Part shown: positions 1-9,637 of the stretch, piece after piece | How the letters are laid out: each line of letters begins with the position of its first letter | Numbering within the stretch: position 1 is the stretch's first letter | Assembly (NCBI GenBank): GCA_965200375.1 | Contig: OZ241353.1 | Span: forward strand, 1,240,001 to 1,304,000 | DNA length: 64,000 nucleotides | From: VXYL01 sp965200375 | GTDB lineage: Bacteria > Pseudomonadota > Gammaproteobacteria > Pseudomonadales > Azotimanducaceae | Direction: 5' to 3' | Position numbers and translations under genes: made by a program | The notes under the pieces: generated by a model | Seen by the model: only the letters and a program-made list of their open reading frames with translations | What the model was told of the DNA's origin: nothing | Databases searched by the model: none

Positions 1-1208
1 GCCAGCTACGGCGACTCGCTGCTGACGGCGCTGAGCCTGCGGACCAGTCTGCGGCAGCTGGTGGCGTCCCCCACCGAAGGCAGTCTCGAAGCCGCCAAGC
101 GGGCTTGGCTCGCCAGCCGAGAACCCTATGGACAGACCGAGGTGTACCGGTTCCGGGTCGGCCCCATCGACGCGCTGATGGACGACGGCACCCTAGGCGA
201 GGACGGCGACGGGCCGGAAGGCGCCATCAACGCCTGGCCTCTGGGCGAAGGGCTGATCGACTACGTGGCCAACAACGTCGACGGCGACGCGGGGCCGGAG
301 ATAGCCTCCAGCGTGGCCGCGATAGACGAGAACATCATTGCCGACGCGGCGAGCTTCCCGACCATCGACGGCAGCGTCATCCGCGCCAACTTCGAGCTCG
401 GCGGCGACGAGCGCAACGTGTCGAGCGGCTACCACGCCATCGAGTTTCTGCTCTGGGGGCAGGACCTCAACGCCGACGGCAGCGGCGGCGGGCGCCGGGA
501 CGCCACCCCGGGGCAGCGTCCGGTTTCGGACTACTCGACCACGCCGGGCGGCTGCACCAGCGGCGCCAACTCCGCAGACGACGACGTGTGCGTCCGGCGC
601 GGGCAGTACCTGCTGGCCGCCGCGGACCTGCTGATCGAAGACCTGACCAGCGTGGTGAACGCCTGGAACCCCAACGGCGCGGACAACCACTACGCCAGCT
701 TCGTGGCGGGGGGCGACGAGTCCCTGGCGCTGATTCTCGAAGGCATGGGGCGCATGGGCTTCGGCGAACTGGCCGGCGAGCGCATGAACATCGCCCTGCT
801 CACCAACAGCCAGGAGGACGAACACTCCTGCTTCTCGGACAACACCCACCGCGACATCCTGTTGAACGCCAAGGGCATCGACAACGCCTTCAAGGGCGAG
901 TACGCGCGCCTCGACGGCGACACCCTCGACGGCGCCGGCATCGACGATCTGCTGGCGACGGAGGGCATGCCGGACCTCGCCAACGAGCTGCGAGCCGCCT
1001 TGGAAGACACCATGATCAAGGTGGGCGTGATCGATCAGGTGGCCAAGGCCGGCGAACCCTTCGACAACCAGATCCAGCGGGGCATCAACGAACCAAACGT
1101 CAGCGCCGCCATTCGCGCCCTTTCGGCGCAGACGGAAGTGCTCGAGCGGGCCATCGCCGGCCTCGGCGTCGCCACCGGCGACCTGCGGCAGGACACGGAG
1201 GAGGACAT

Positions 1209-1212
<4 letters not shown>
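1..1212 (+). CDS. Imelysin-family protein (IrpA-like), 5' end cut by window
   Basis: The reading frame is open from the first base of the window, so the N-terminus (and any signal peptide) lies upstream; the GTG at 61 is internal. The visible 403 codons carry the imelysin signature G-Y-H-A-I-E-F-L near codon 143 (the GxHxxE motif of imelysin/EfeO-like proteins). Family members are exported proteins linked to iron uptake and often Fur-controlled. It heads a five-gene same-strand run in which a second imelysin, two di-heme proteins and a DUF1513 protein follow with almost no spacing. Imelysin identity is clear from the motif and the context; metal specificity cannot be read from the sequence. 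Confidence 0.88.
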
Positions 1213-2930
<1,718 letters not shown>

Positions 2931-4307
2931 ATGCGCGGCGCTGGGCGCGACGGCTGGGGCGAAGCGCGGGCCCTGGGCGCCGGCTGCCTGCTGGCGCTCT
3001 CCGGCTGCGGTTCTCCCCCGGCGGAATACGCCGCGGCGGGACACGCCGCGGCGGCAGACGCCGCGTTGCCGGCCCCCGGCGGCATATGGACGCGGAGCCG
3101 GCAGCCGCCCAACTCCCTCGTGGCGCCGGCGGCGCACCTGGACGCGGATGCGCGGCTGGCCTTCTACAGCGGCTTTTCGTTCTTTCGCTCGCCGTGGGTG
3201 GCGGCGCCGGCGTCCACCACGGCCCGGGACGGCCTGGGGCCGCTCTTCAACTCCCACTCCTGCGAGGGCTGCCACCGAGGCGGCGGGCGCGGCAAGTCCC
3301 TGCTCGACGACCCGCACAGCCTCGCCACCGTGGTGCGGGTGAGCGTGCGCGGCAACGACGGGGGCACCGGGCCGCACCCGCGCTACGGGCGACAGTTCCA
3401 AACCCAGGCCACCTACGCCGGCGGCGCCGAGGCCAGCATCACGATGCAGGCAGTGGCGGTCGGAGAATCCCTGCGGGCGCCTCGGCTGCGGGTCGAAACC
3501 CAGGCCGGGGAGCCCCAGAGCGACTGGCTGCTCTCCGCCCGCGTGGCCCCGCCGCTCGTCGGCATGGGGCTGCTCGAGTCCATCCCGGATGCCAGCCTGC
3601 TGGCCAACGCCGATGCCGAGGACCGCGACGGCGACGGCATCTCCGGGCGCCCCCACTGGCGGCGCGCCGGCGCCGATCCCGCGCTTGGCCGTTTCGGCTG
3701 GAAAGCGCTGCATCCGAGCGTGGAGGCGCAGACCGGCGCCGCCTTCAGGGACGACGTCGGCATCACCAACCCGCAGTTTCCGGAAACGGTCTGTACCACC
3801 TTGCAGACGGCGTGCCGGCGCCAGCCCAACGGCAACGATCCCGAAACCGGCGTGGAAATACCGCCGCAGCTGTTCGACCTCGTGGTGGCCTTCGTCTCCC
3901 ACATCCCGCCGCCGAAGGCGGGGCCGCTGACGCCGGCGGTGCGAGAAGGCCGGGAGGCGTTTGCCGAGGTCGGCTGCGTCGGCTGCCACGTGCCGGCCTA
4001 CGACACGGCGTTCGGTCGCATCTGGCCCTACACGGACCTGCTGCTGCACGACATGGGCGAGGGTCTGGCGGACGGCCGGCCGGAGGGGGACGCCACTGGC
4101 CGGGAGTGGCGGACGCCGCCGCTGTGGGGCCTCGGCACGATGGCCAAGGTCGCCGGACACCGTACGCTGCTGCACGACGGGCGGGCCCGCAACGTCGACG
4201 AGGCCATTCGCTGGCACGGCGGCGAAGCGGCCGAAGCCAGGCGCCGCTACGAGATGTTGGAAGGTGCGCGCCGCAGAGCGTTGCGGGCCTTCGTGAACGC
4301 CATCTGA
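2931..4307 (+). CDS. Di-heme oxidoreductase lipoprotein (DHOR/DUF1111), second copy
   Basis: 458-residue paralogue of the preceding gene, starting with ATG immediately after its TAG stop. The N-terminus is a lipoprotein signal with lipobox LALSGC (Cys26). CxxCH heme sites are at 111-115 (CEGCH) and 349-353 (CVGCH). Both paralogues share the RxGPKAG/RFGWKA-type and PYTDLLLHDMG blocks typical of DHOR. It is shorter than copy 1 and probably arose by duplication within the locus. Role inferred: periplasmic electron transfer or peroxidase activity accompanying imelysin-mediated iron handling. The substrate is unknown. Confidence 0.85.
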   Translation: MRGAGRDGWGEARALGAGCLLALSGCGSPPAEYAAAGHAAAADAALPAPGGIWTRSRQPPNSLVAPAAHLDADARLAFYSGFSFFRSPWVAAPASTTARDGLGPLFNSHSCEGCHRGGGRGKSLLDDPHSLATVVRVSVRGNDGGTGPHPRYGRQFQTQATYAGGAEASITMQAVAVGESLRAPRLRVETQAGEPQSDWLLSARVAPPLVGMGLLESIPDASLLANADAEDRDGDGISGRPHWRRAGADPALGRFGWKALHPSVEAQTGAAFRDDVGITNPQFPETVCTTLQTACRRQPNGNDPETGVEIPPQLFDLVVAFVSHIPPPKAGPLTPAVREGREAFAEVGCVGCHVPAYDTAFGRIWPYTDLLLHDMGEGLADGRPEGDATGREWRTPPLWGLGTMAKVAGHRTLLHDGRARNVDEAIRWHGGEAAEARRRYEMLEGARRRALRAFVNAI

Positions 4308-4323
4308 ACGCTTGGGGAGAATC

Positions 4324-5577
4324 GTGAAGGCGCGCGCTCTGTGGCTTGTTCCCGCAATAGCCTTGGGCATGGTCGCCGTTCGGGGCGAGGACGCGACCAG
4401 CAGCGCGAACGATGCGGCACCGCAGGTTGGCGATGCCGCCGCCAGCGTGGCTGCGGAGGGGACCGAGGCCGAAGCGCTCCGCAGTTTCTGGCTGCGCTGG
4501 CTGCCGGCGCTGCTGGCCCAGCGGCGCGATCCGCCTCGGCCCACGCCGCCGCCCGCCCGGCCAGCCTCCCTGGGCGCCGTTGGCACCAAGGCGGAGGAGC
4601 AAGCGCGCTTCTTCGAAGCCGTCGGCGCCGAGCTGCTGGCCCCCGGCTACGCCGCGTTCGCCGCCGCTGCCAGCGCACTGGCGCAAGCCGCCCACGACTA
4701 CTGCACGCCGCCAGGGGGCGGGACGCTGTCGGCGCTGCCCCGTGGCTGGCGGCGGACCATGACCGCCTGGCAGCGCGTGCAGCACCTGCGCGCCGGCCCG
4801 GTGGAGGAGGACAACCGCCGACTGCGCATCCACTGGTTCCCGGACGCCAGCCGGGCCGTGCAGCGCAACCTGGACGCCCTGCTCGACGGTTCGCGGCCGA
4901 TCACCGAGGAAGTCGTGCGCAACAGCCCTACGGGCACGCAGGGCCTGCCGGCTCTGGAACGCCTGATCTTCGAAGGCGATGCCCTGGCGGTCGGTTCCAG
5001 ACGCTGCGAGGCCGCCGCCGCCATTGCCGACAACGTGCATGCGATGGCCAGGGACATCGCCGCGCCGTGGCAGGAGGGCGGCGCCATGATCGATGCCTTC
5101 GTCAACGGCACCGACCCGTTCCTGGATCTGGACGACGTGCTGGTCGCTATCCTGGAGTCCATTGCGGTGCAGGCGGAGTTCGTCTCCGACCAGAAGATCG
5201 CCCGCGGCCTGCGGGCCGGGAACGCGAGCCTTCTCGAATCCCCGTTCGCGACCCACTCCAAGGAGAACGTCGCAGCGAACCTCGGCGCACTGGCGGATCT
5301 CATCGACCACGAGCACGGCGGCGTCTACCGCCTGCGGGACTACCTGCTCCGGGCCCACGACGAAGCGGCTGTCGGGGACCAACTTGCCGCCGCTGCCGCG
5401 GAGGCGCAGGCGCGTCTCGCGGCCATGGCCGGCAGCTTCGAGGACATCGTGAACGGCGGGGCCGCGGGAGACCTCGAGGGCTTGCGGGTGGACTTCCAGA
5501 GGCTCTCGAACCTCGGCGTCGAAGCCGCCGTGGCCGCTGGCGTGAACTTGGGCTTCAACAGCGAGGACGGGGACTGA
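4324..5577 (+). CDS. Imelysin-family protein, second copy
   Basis: 417-residue secreted protein. GTG 4324 is preferred over TTG 4312 because GGGGAGA lies just upstream of it and the result is a clean signal peptide (K-A-R then a hydrophobic stretch, cleavage near residue 20). The imelysin GxHxxE motif is degenerate here, G-L-P-A-L-E at 207-212, as in the second imelysin of related loci. It follows the DHOR pair by 16 nt and is followed after 1 nt by the DUF1513 gene, so all five genes look like one transcript. Likely role: periplasmic iron- or heme-related binding. Confidence 0.82.
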   Translation: MKARALWLVPAIALGMVAVRGEDATSSANDAAPQVGDAAASVAAEGTEAEALRSFWLRWLPALLAQRRDPPRPTPPPARPASLGAVGTKAEEQARFFEAVGAELLAPGYAAFAAAASALAQAAHDYCTPPGGGTLSALPRGWRRTMTAWQRVQHLRAGPVEEDNRRLRIHWFPDASRAVQRNLDALLDGSRPITEEVVRNSPTGTQGLPALERLIFEGDALAVGSRRCEAAAAIADNVHAMARDIAAPWQEGGAMIDAFVNGTDPFLDLDDVLVAILESIAVQAEFVSDQKIARGLRAGNASLLESPFATHSKENVAANLGALADLIDHEHGGVYRLRDYLLRAHDEAAVGDQLAAAAAEAQARLAAMAGSFEDIVNGGAAGDLEGLRVDFQRLSNLGVEAAVAAGVNLGFNSEDGD

Positions 5578-5578
5578 G

Positions 5579-6808
5579 ATGGCCTGGTCCCGCCGCGGCG
5601 TCCTGGCCGCCGGCGTGGCCGGCGCTGGCGCTCTGTGGGCGCGGGGCACGCCAAGCGCCAGCGCCGTGCCCCGGCCGCCGGGGCCCCTCGCGTTCGTCGG
5701 CGCCGCCACCACCATCGACGGCCGCCACTGGGCGCTCGGCGTCGACGACGCCGGGCAGGAGCGCTTCCGCCTGCCGCTGCCAACGCGGGGGCATCAGTTC
5801 GCCGTCTCTCCCGACGGCGCCTCGCTGTTCGCGGCGCCGAGGCGCCCCGGCACCACGGCTCTCGTCCTCGATCTCGCCGCGGCCCGCATCGCCGCGGCCT
5901 GCCACGCCGCGCCGGGTCGACACTTCTTCGGACATGCGGCGTTCAGCGCGGACGGCGCCAGCCTGTTCACCACCGAGAACGACTACGACCGCGGCCGCGG
6001 CGTGGTCGTGGTGCGGGAGACCCGGACGTTCGCGGTGGTCCAGGAGTTCGACAGTGGCGGCATCGGTCCCCACGAACTGGCCTGGCTGCCGGACGGGCGC
6101 ACATTGGCAGTCGCCAACGGCGGCATACTGACGCACCCCAGCCAGCCCCGAAAGAAGCTGAACCTCGGCGCCATGCGGCCCAACCTCGCCTTCCTGGACG
6201 CCGCTTCCGGCAGGCTGCTCGGCGAAGCGCCGGCGCTGGACAACCGCGCCAGCATTCGCCATCTGGCGGTGACCGACATCGGCGAGGTGGTGGTGGGCAT
6301 GCAGTACGAGGGGCCCGCCGAGGACACCGTGCCGCTAGTGGCCGTCCATCGCGGAACCGGCGTTCTCGAACCCCTCGAGGCGCCGCCCTTTCGCCTGGCG
6401 GCCATGCGGCAGTACACCGCCAGCGTGGCCGTGGACGGCGCGACGGGCCGGGCCGCAGCGACCTGCCCGCGAGGCAACCGGGTGACCTTCTGGAGCGTCC
6501 CAGAGGGGCGGCACATCGGCCAGCAGCGCCTCGGCGACGCCGGCGGGGTGGCCTTCGACGCCAAAGCGCATGCCTTCGTCGCCACCAACGGGCGCGGCGT
6601 CTTCGCCCGCTTCGACGCCGAGACGTTGCAGCTTCAGGGCGCCTCGGTGGCGCGTCTCGCCGGCGTCCAGTGGGACAACCACCTCGCCGCGGTCGACGCC
6701 GCGAGAGCGCTCGCGAACGCCGCGAGAGCGCTCGCGAATTCCGGAGAGAGCCAGCGAAGCGCCGCAGCATCTCCGCCCTCGGGCGCGGCGAACCTCAGCT
6801 CCACTTGA
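5579..6808 (+). CDS. DUF1513 beta-propeller-like protein, Tat-exported
   Basis: 409 residues starting with ATG 1 nt after the imelysin stop. The N-terminus S-R-R-G-V-L followed by a hydrophobic stretch is a twin-arginine signal. The body shows repeated propeller-like strands (for example GHQFAVSPDGASLF and PHELAWLPDGRTLAVANGG) characteristic of DUF1513 (PF07433), a family found beside imelysin and DHOR genes. The extreme C-terminus is low-complexity, built from a 21-bp tandem repeat. The 3' end overlaps a convergent gene by 14 bp. Biochemical function is unknown. Confidence 0.85.
   Translation: MAWSRRGVLAAGVAGAGALWARGTPSASAVPRPPGPLAFVGAATTIDGRHWALGVDDAGQERFRLPLPTRGHQFAVSPDGASLFAAPRRPGTTALVLDLAAARIAAACHAAPGRHFFGHAAFSADGASLFTTENDYDRGRGVVVVRETRTFAVVQEFDSGGIGPHELAWLPDGRTLAVANGGILTHPSQPRKKLNLGAMRPNLAFLDAASGRLLGEAPALDNRASIRHLAVTDIGEVVVGMQYEGPAEDTVPLVAVHRGTGVLEPLEAPPFRLAAMRQYTASVAVDGATGRAAATCPRGNRVTFWSVPEGRHIGQQRLGDAGGVAFDAKAHAFVATNGRGVFARFDAETLQLQGASVARLAGVQWDNHLAAVDAARALANAARALANSGESQRSAAASPPSGAANLSST
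6698..6739 (+). repeat. 21-bp tandem duplication in the DUF1513 C-terminus
   Basis: Two adjacent copies of a 21-bp unit (6698-6718 and 6719-6739, differing only at the last base) encode A-A-R-A-L-A-N twice. Each copy contains CGCGAG-AGCG-CTCGCG, a 6-bp stem with a 4-nt loop. The duplication keeps the reading frame. Confidence 0.95.
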
Positions 6809-7448
6809 TCTGCCCGTCGTCCCGTCTGGGATACAGGCGGTCGATGAGCATCACGATGGGCAGCAGCAGGAGCAGCAGCACCAGCCGCCCGTCGCTCAAG
6901 TACAGGTTCGGCGAAACGGGGAAGGCGATGGTCTTCTCCAGCGCCGCGAGCTTGAAGGGGTGCCGGTCGCCGAACTCCGGGTTCAAGGCGATCTCCATGA
7001 GATCCCGGCGGCTGCGGTAGCGAACGAGGGCGGCCTCCGTCCACTGCCCGGCGTGCGGATGGTCCTCGAAGCCGGCGAGGTCCATGGCGCCGAACACGGC
7101 GCTGCCGGCGAACACCGGATGGCTGGCGCGGCTGAACATGGCCGGATACATGTAGGCCATGTAGCGGTCCAGGAGCTCCGACGCGGACCCCCCCGGCGGG
7201 ACGCCGGGCGCCGGCGGCGGATTGTCCGCCAGGTGCAGCACGTTCACCATCAGGAACTGCCGGCCGTCGTCCTCCGCCATGAAGCGACGGAGGTTGGCGA
7301 TCCGTTCCGGCGTGCCGCCGCTGTCGCGCATGGCCGCGGCGAACTCCGCGACTTCCTCCACATCGAGGGGCCCGCCGGTGTTGGTGTACCACCAGCAGAA
7401 CACGGCGTACACCGCCAGGCCGGCAAGCCAAAGCCAGCGGCGCTTCAC
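6795..7448 (-). CDS. DUF1330-like protein with N- and C-terminal membrane segments
   Basis: 217 residues, GTG start. A hydrophobic segment spans about residues 3-22. A soluble domain resembling the DUF1330 dimeric alpha/beta barrel follows: G-A-M-D-L-A-G-F then W-T-E-A-A-L-V-R-Y-R-S-R-R-D, and later H-P-F-K-L-A-A-L-E-K-T. The C-terminus has a poly-Leu membrane segment near residues 188-203. It is convergent with and overlaps the DUF1513 gene by 14 bp. Family assignment is by pattern recognition only and the function is unknown. Confidence 0.65.
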   Translation of the reverse strand: MKRRWLWLAGLAVYAVFCWWYTNTGGPLDVEEVAEFAAAMRDSGGTPERIANLRRFMAEDDGRQFLMVNVLHLADNPPPAPGVPPGGSASELLDRYMAYMYPAMFSRASHPVFAGSAVFGAMDLAGFEDHPHAGQWTEAALVRYRSRRDLMEIALNPEFGDRHPFKLAALEKTIAFPVSPNLYLSDGRLVLLLLLLPIVMLIDRLYPRRDDGQIKWS

Positions 7449-7638
7449 GGTGGCGGCCCGGACGTCATGCGGGCTACCCTACGCGCCCGAGGGCAAGGCT
7501 GTCTAGCCCGTGCGTCCGGCTCGCCTCTGGCAAGGTGCGGCACCCAAGCCTTGCTGCCAGATGCGGGAGCAGGTGAAGCTCCCTGGGCAGCCTCGGCCCA
7601 CGGCTCGACACGTCGAGTCGGACGAGTCGGACTTGGCC

Positions 7639-7666
7639 TTGAACTGTCCACTAGGCGTGGTATTGT
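7639..7666 (+). promoter_or_regulatory. Putative sigma70 promoter for the methyltransferase gene
   Basis: TTGAAC (7639-7644) and TATTGT (7661-7666) are separated by 16 bp; each matches consensus at four of six positions. The predicted transcript would begin near 7673, about 30 nt before the ATG at 7704. CTCGAC-AC-GTCGAG at 7602-7615 and the doubled CGAGTCGGA just after it lie upstream and could be a regulator site. Confidence 0.4.
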
Positions 7667-7703
7667 CTGCCGCCCTTGAGGCCGCCTGCACCCGGCAGCG
7701 CAC

Positions 7704-8708
7704 ATGCGAGAGAGAGCGACCAACACTCGCCAAGTGGCCGCCGCGCTCCCACCGCCTGCGGCCGCACTGAGTTCCAAGGCTGGCTCCGACCGCACATCGA
7801 ATGGCGGCACGACCACCGATCTCGAAGATGCCCATGAGTGCAACCAGCCGCAGTTCCTACCCATCGGTATGACGAGAACTTGCCAATGCAAGGCGAACCA
7901 CATCTGCTGTCTCACCGCGAAGGAGTGGTTGAAGAACCAACTGGGCGTCTGGCGGTTTACCTACGAGAAGCGCGATGTCCGAGACAAGTCCGTTCATCCG
8001 GCCACGTATCCCATAGCTCTTCCCCGCCGGCTGATCGAGCAGTTCACGCATCAAGGAGAGCTTGTTCTGGACCCCTTCGTTGGCAGCGGCACGACGCTTG
8101 TCGCTGCCCAAGACGCCAACCGCAACGCCGTTGGCTTCGACCTCTCGGCCAACTATGTCGAGCTATCCACTCGACGCGTTAAGGACAACCTTGGACTACT
8201 CTCCGACGCAACACAGGTTGCTGTTCGCGCAGACGCTCACTCCATCCCTCAGTACATTCGCCCTGAGAGCGTCAGTCTAGTCGTCACATCGCCACCGTAT
8301 GCGAACCTACTGAACCGAAAGAGAAAGAACAAGTCCCGCAGAGATCGAAAGAACGATCAATTCGGGAAAGTGGAACAGTACTCCCAAGACGCTCGGGACC
8401 TTGGCGCGATGCCCCTAGATCGCTATACGACGAGCATGGGGGATATCTTCTCAGCACTCCTCCCGCTTCTCCATCCGAAGGCCCACTGCGTCGTCAACGT
8501 GCCAGACATGTGGTGGGAGAACGAACGGATTACCATCCACCTCTCCTTGATCGAAGAACTTCGCCGCCGAGGATACGAACTCAGGAACATCATCATTTGG
8601 GATCGCACTAACATCGTGAATCGTATTGGCATATTCGGATGGCCCAGCAACTATATAACAATGGGTGTCACATTCGAATATCTATTGGACTTCTGGAAGC
8701 CTGCGTGA
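7704..8708 (+). CDS. Orphan DNA (amino) methyltransferase, DPFVGSGT-first order
   Basis: 334 residues. AdoMet motif DPFVGSGTT lies at 123-131 and the catalytic TSPPY at 195-199, so the binding motif precedes the catalytic motif, opposite to the common beta-class order. The blocks LTAKEWLKNQ, RDVRDKSVHPATYP and NVPDMWWEN are typical of a known family of such stand-alone enzymes. Start uncertain: ATG 7704 sits behind a plausible promoter but has no Shine-Dalgarno; ATG 7869 (M-T-R-T-C-Q-C-K) would begin at the first conserved block. Base composition is clearly lower in G+C than its neighbours, suggesting acquisition. No restriction enzyme is recognisable beside it, so it may be regulatory or a remnant of a modification system. 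Confidence 0.88.
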   Translation: MRERATNTRQVAAALPPPAAALSSKAGSDRTSNGGTTTDLEDAHECNQPQFLPIGMTRTCQCKANHICCLTAKEWLKNQLGVWRFTYEKRDVRDKSVHPATYPIALPRRLIEQFTHQGELVLDPFVGSGTTLVAAQDANRNAVGFDLSANYVELSTRRVKDNLGLLSDATQVAVRADAHSIPQYIRPESVSLVVTSPPYANLLNRKRKNKSRRDRKNDQFGKVEQYSQDARDLGAMPLDRYTTSMGDIFSALLPLLHPKAHCVVNVPDMWWENERITIHLSLIEELRRRGYELRNIIIWDRTNIVNRIGIFGWPSNYITMGVTFEYLLDFWKPA

Positions 8709-8840
8709 AGATATTCACGAAGAACTCGTTGAAGGCGGACTGCGCGACATTCGTCCCGAGAATGGATCGAGACGCAACGCAGCGGCGCGACCGCCAAGTG
8801 CGGCGCCTGCACCGCCCAAGCATCCCAGTTGGGCCGACGT

Positions 8841-9563
8841 TCAACCGATGCCGGTACCGCTTGAACTCCTCTCCTGCGACTCCTGCGACTCCTGCGAGAC
8901 GGCCTTGGCAGCTCGGCGGCGACAGTCGAAGTCGCCGTACACCACCTGCTCCTCGTGGTCGAATCGCTTGAAAAACGCCCGGCCGCGAATCGCCGTCGCC
9001 GTCTGCGCGATCACGACAGCATTCGTTGCGGGGTCCACGGCGAACGTCATCTCGAAGCGGAACTCCTTCACCCTTGCGACCGGCGCGGGCCAGAACGGCT
9101 CTTCGAGGGCGAGCACCAGGCGTTGCGGCCGCAGGCCGGGCTTGCCGACCACCAGCGTGCCCCGCAAGTTTTCCTCCATGGTCTCTGCCGGCTCGCCCTC
9201 CTCCGGCGGCGGGGAGAAGTCGAAGGCCACGGTGTCCGCGTTCTCCTGCGAGACGCGCAGGTCCAAGGCCGCGAATTCCCTCAGGTCCATAACGACGTTG
9301 GCGAAGTTCAAGACGCTGCCGCCCTCGTCGGCACTGCTCCCCGTCCCCGCCTCCGCTTCGTGGCGCTCGGTGCGCGTCTCGCCCGGGTGCTCGGAATCCG
9401 TGGTCGTGGTGGTATAGCTGCATGCCACGTCCTCCGCCGGCGGGTTCGCGGCCAGCACCGCGGCAAACCGGGCGTCGTCCTGGCCGACGGCCGGCAGCGC
9501 CGCGCAAACGGCAAGACACAGGCCGCCGAAACGGGGCACGGCGACAGGGCTGGATCGGCGCAT
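8841..9563 (-). CDS. Secreted hypothetical protein
   Basis: 240 residues with a signal peptide (M-R-R then a hydrophobic core, likely cleaved after A-V-G before Q-D-D). The mature part is rich in Glu, Thr and beta-type segments with no motif I recognise. One Cys near residue 48 and another near 218 could pair. The C-terminus carries the repeat S-Q-E-S-Q-E-S-Q-E from a 9-bp tandem DNA repeat. It is divergent from the carboxylase gene with 74 bp between them. Function unknown. Confidence 0.7.
   Translation of the reverse strand: MRRSSPVAVPRFGGLCLAVCAALPAVGQDDARFAAVLAANPPAEDVACSYTTTTTDSEHPGETRTERHEAEAGTGSSADEGGSVLNFANVVMDLREFAALDLRVSQENADTVAFDFSPPPEEGEPAETMEENLRGTLVVGKPGLRPQRLVLALEEPFWPAPVARVKEFRFEMTFAVDPATNAVVIAQTATAIRGRAFFKRFDHEEQVVYGDFDCRRRAAKAVSQESQESQERSSSGTGIG
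8872..8898. repeat. 9-bp tandem repeat, three copies
   Basis: TCCTGCGAC (8872-8880), TCCTGCGAC (8881-8889) and TCCTGCGAG (8890-8898) lie head to tail. On the minus strand they encode the Ser-Gln-Glu repeats near the end of the secreted hypothetical protein. Confidence 0.95.
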
Positions 9564-9637
9564 CTCGGACGCTCCACGGCAACGCGCTGGCGGGTTGGGT
9601 AATGTAGCAGCCTGCGCCCTGTTGGACCCCGACGCCC

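Noticed and set aside
8665..9417. 250-codon plus-strand frame after the methyltransferase
   Set aside because: Mostly antisense to the better-supported secreted protein gene (8841-9563), which has a signal peptide.
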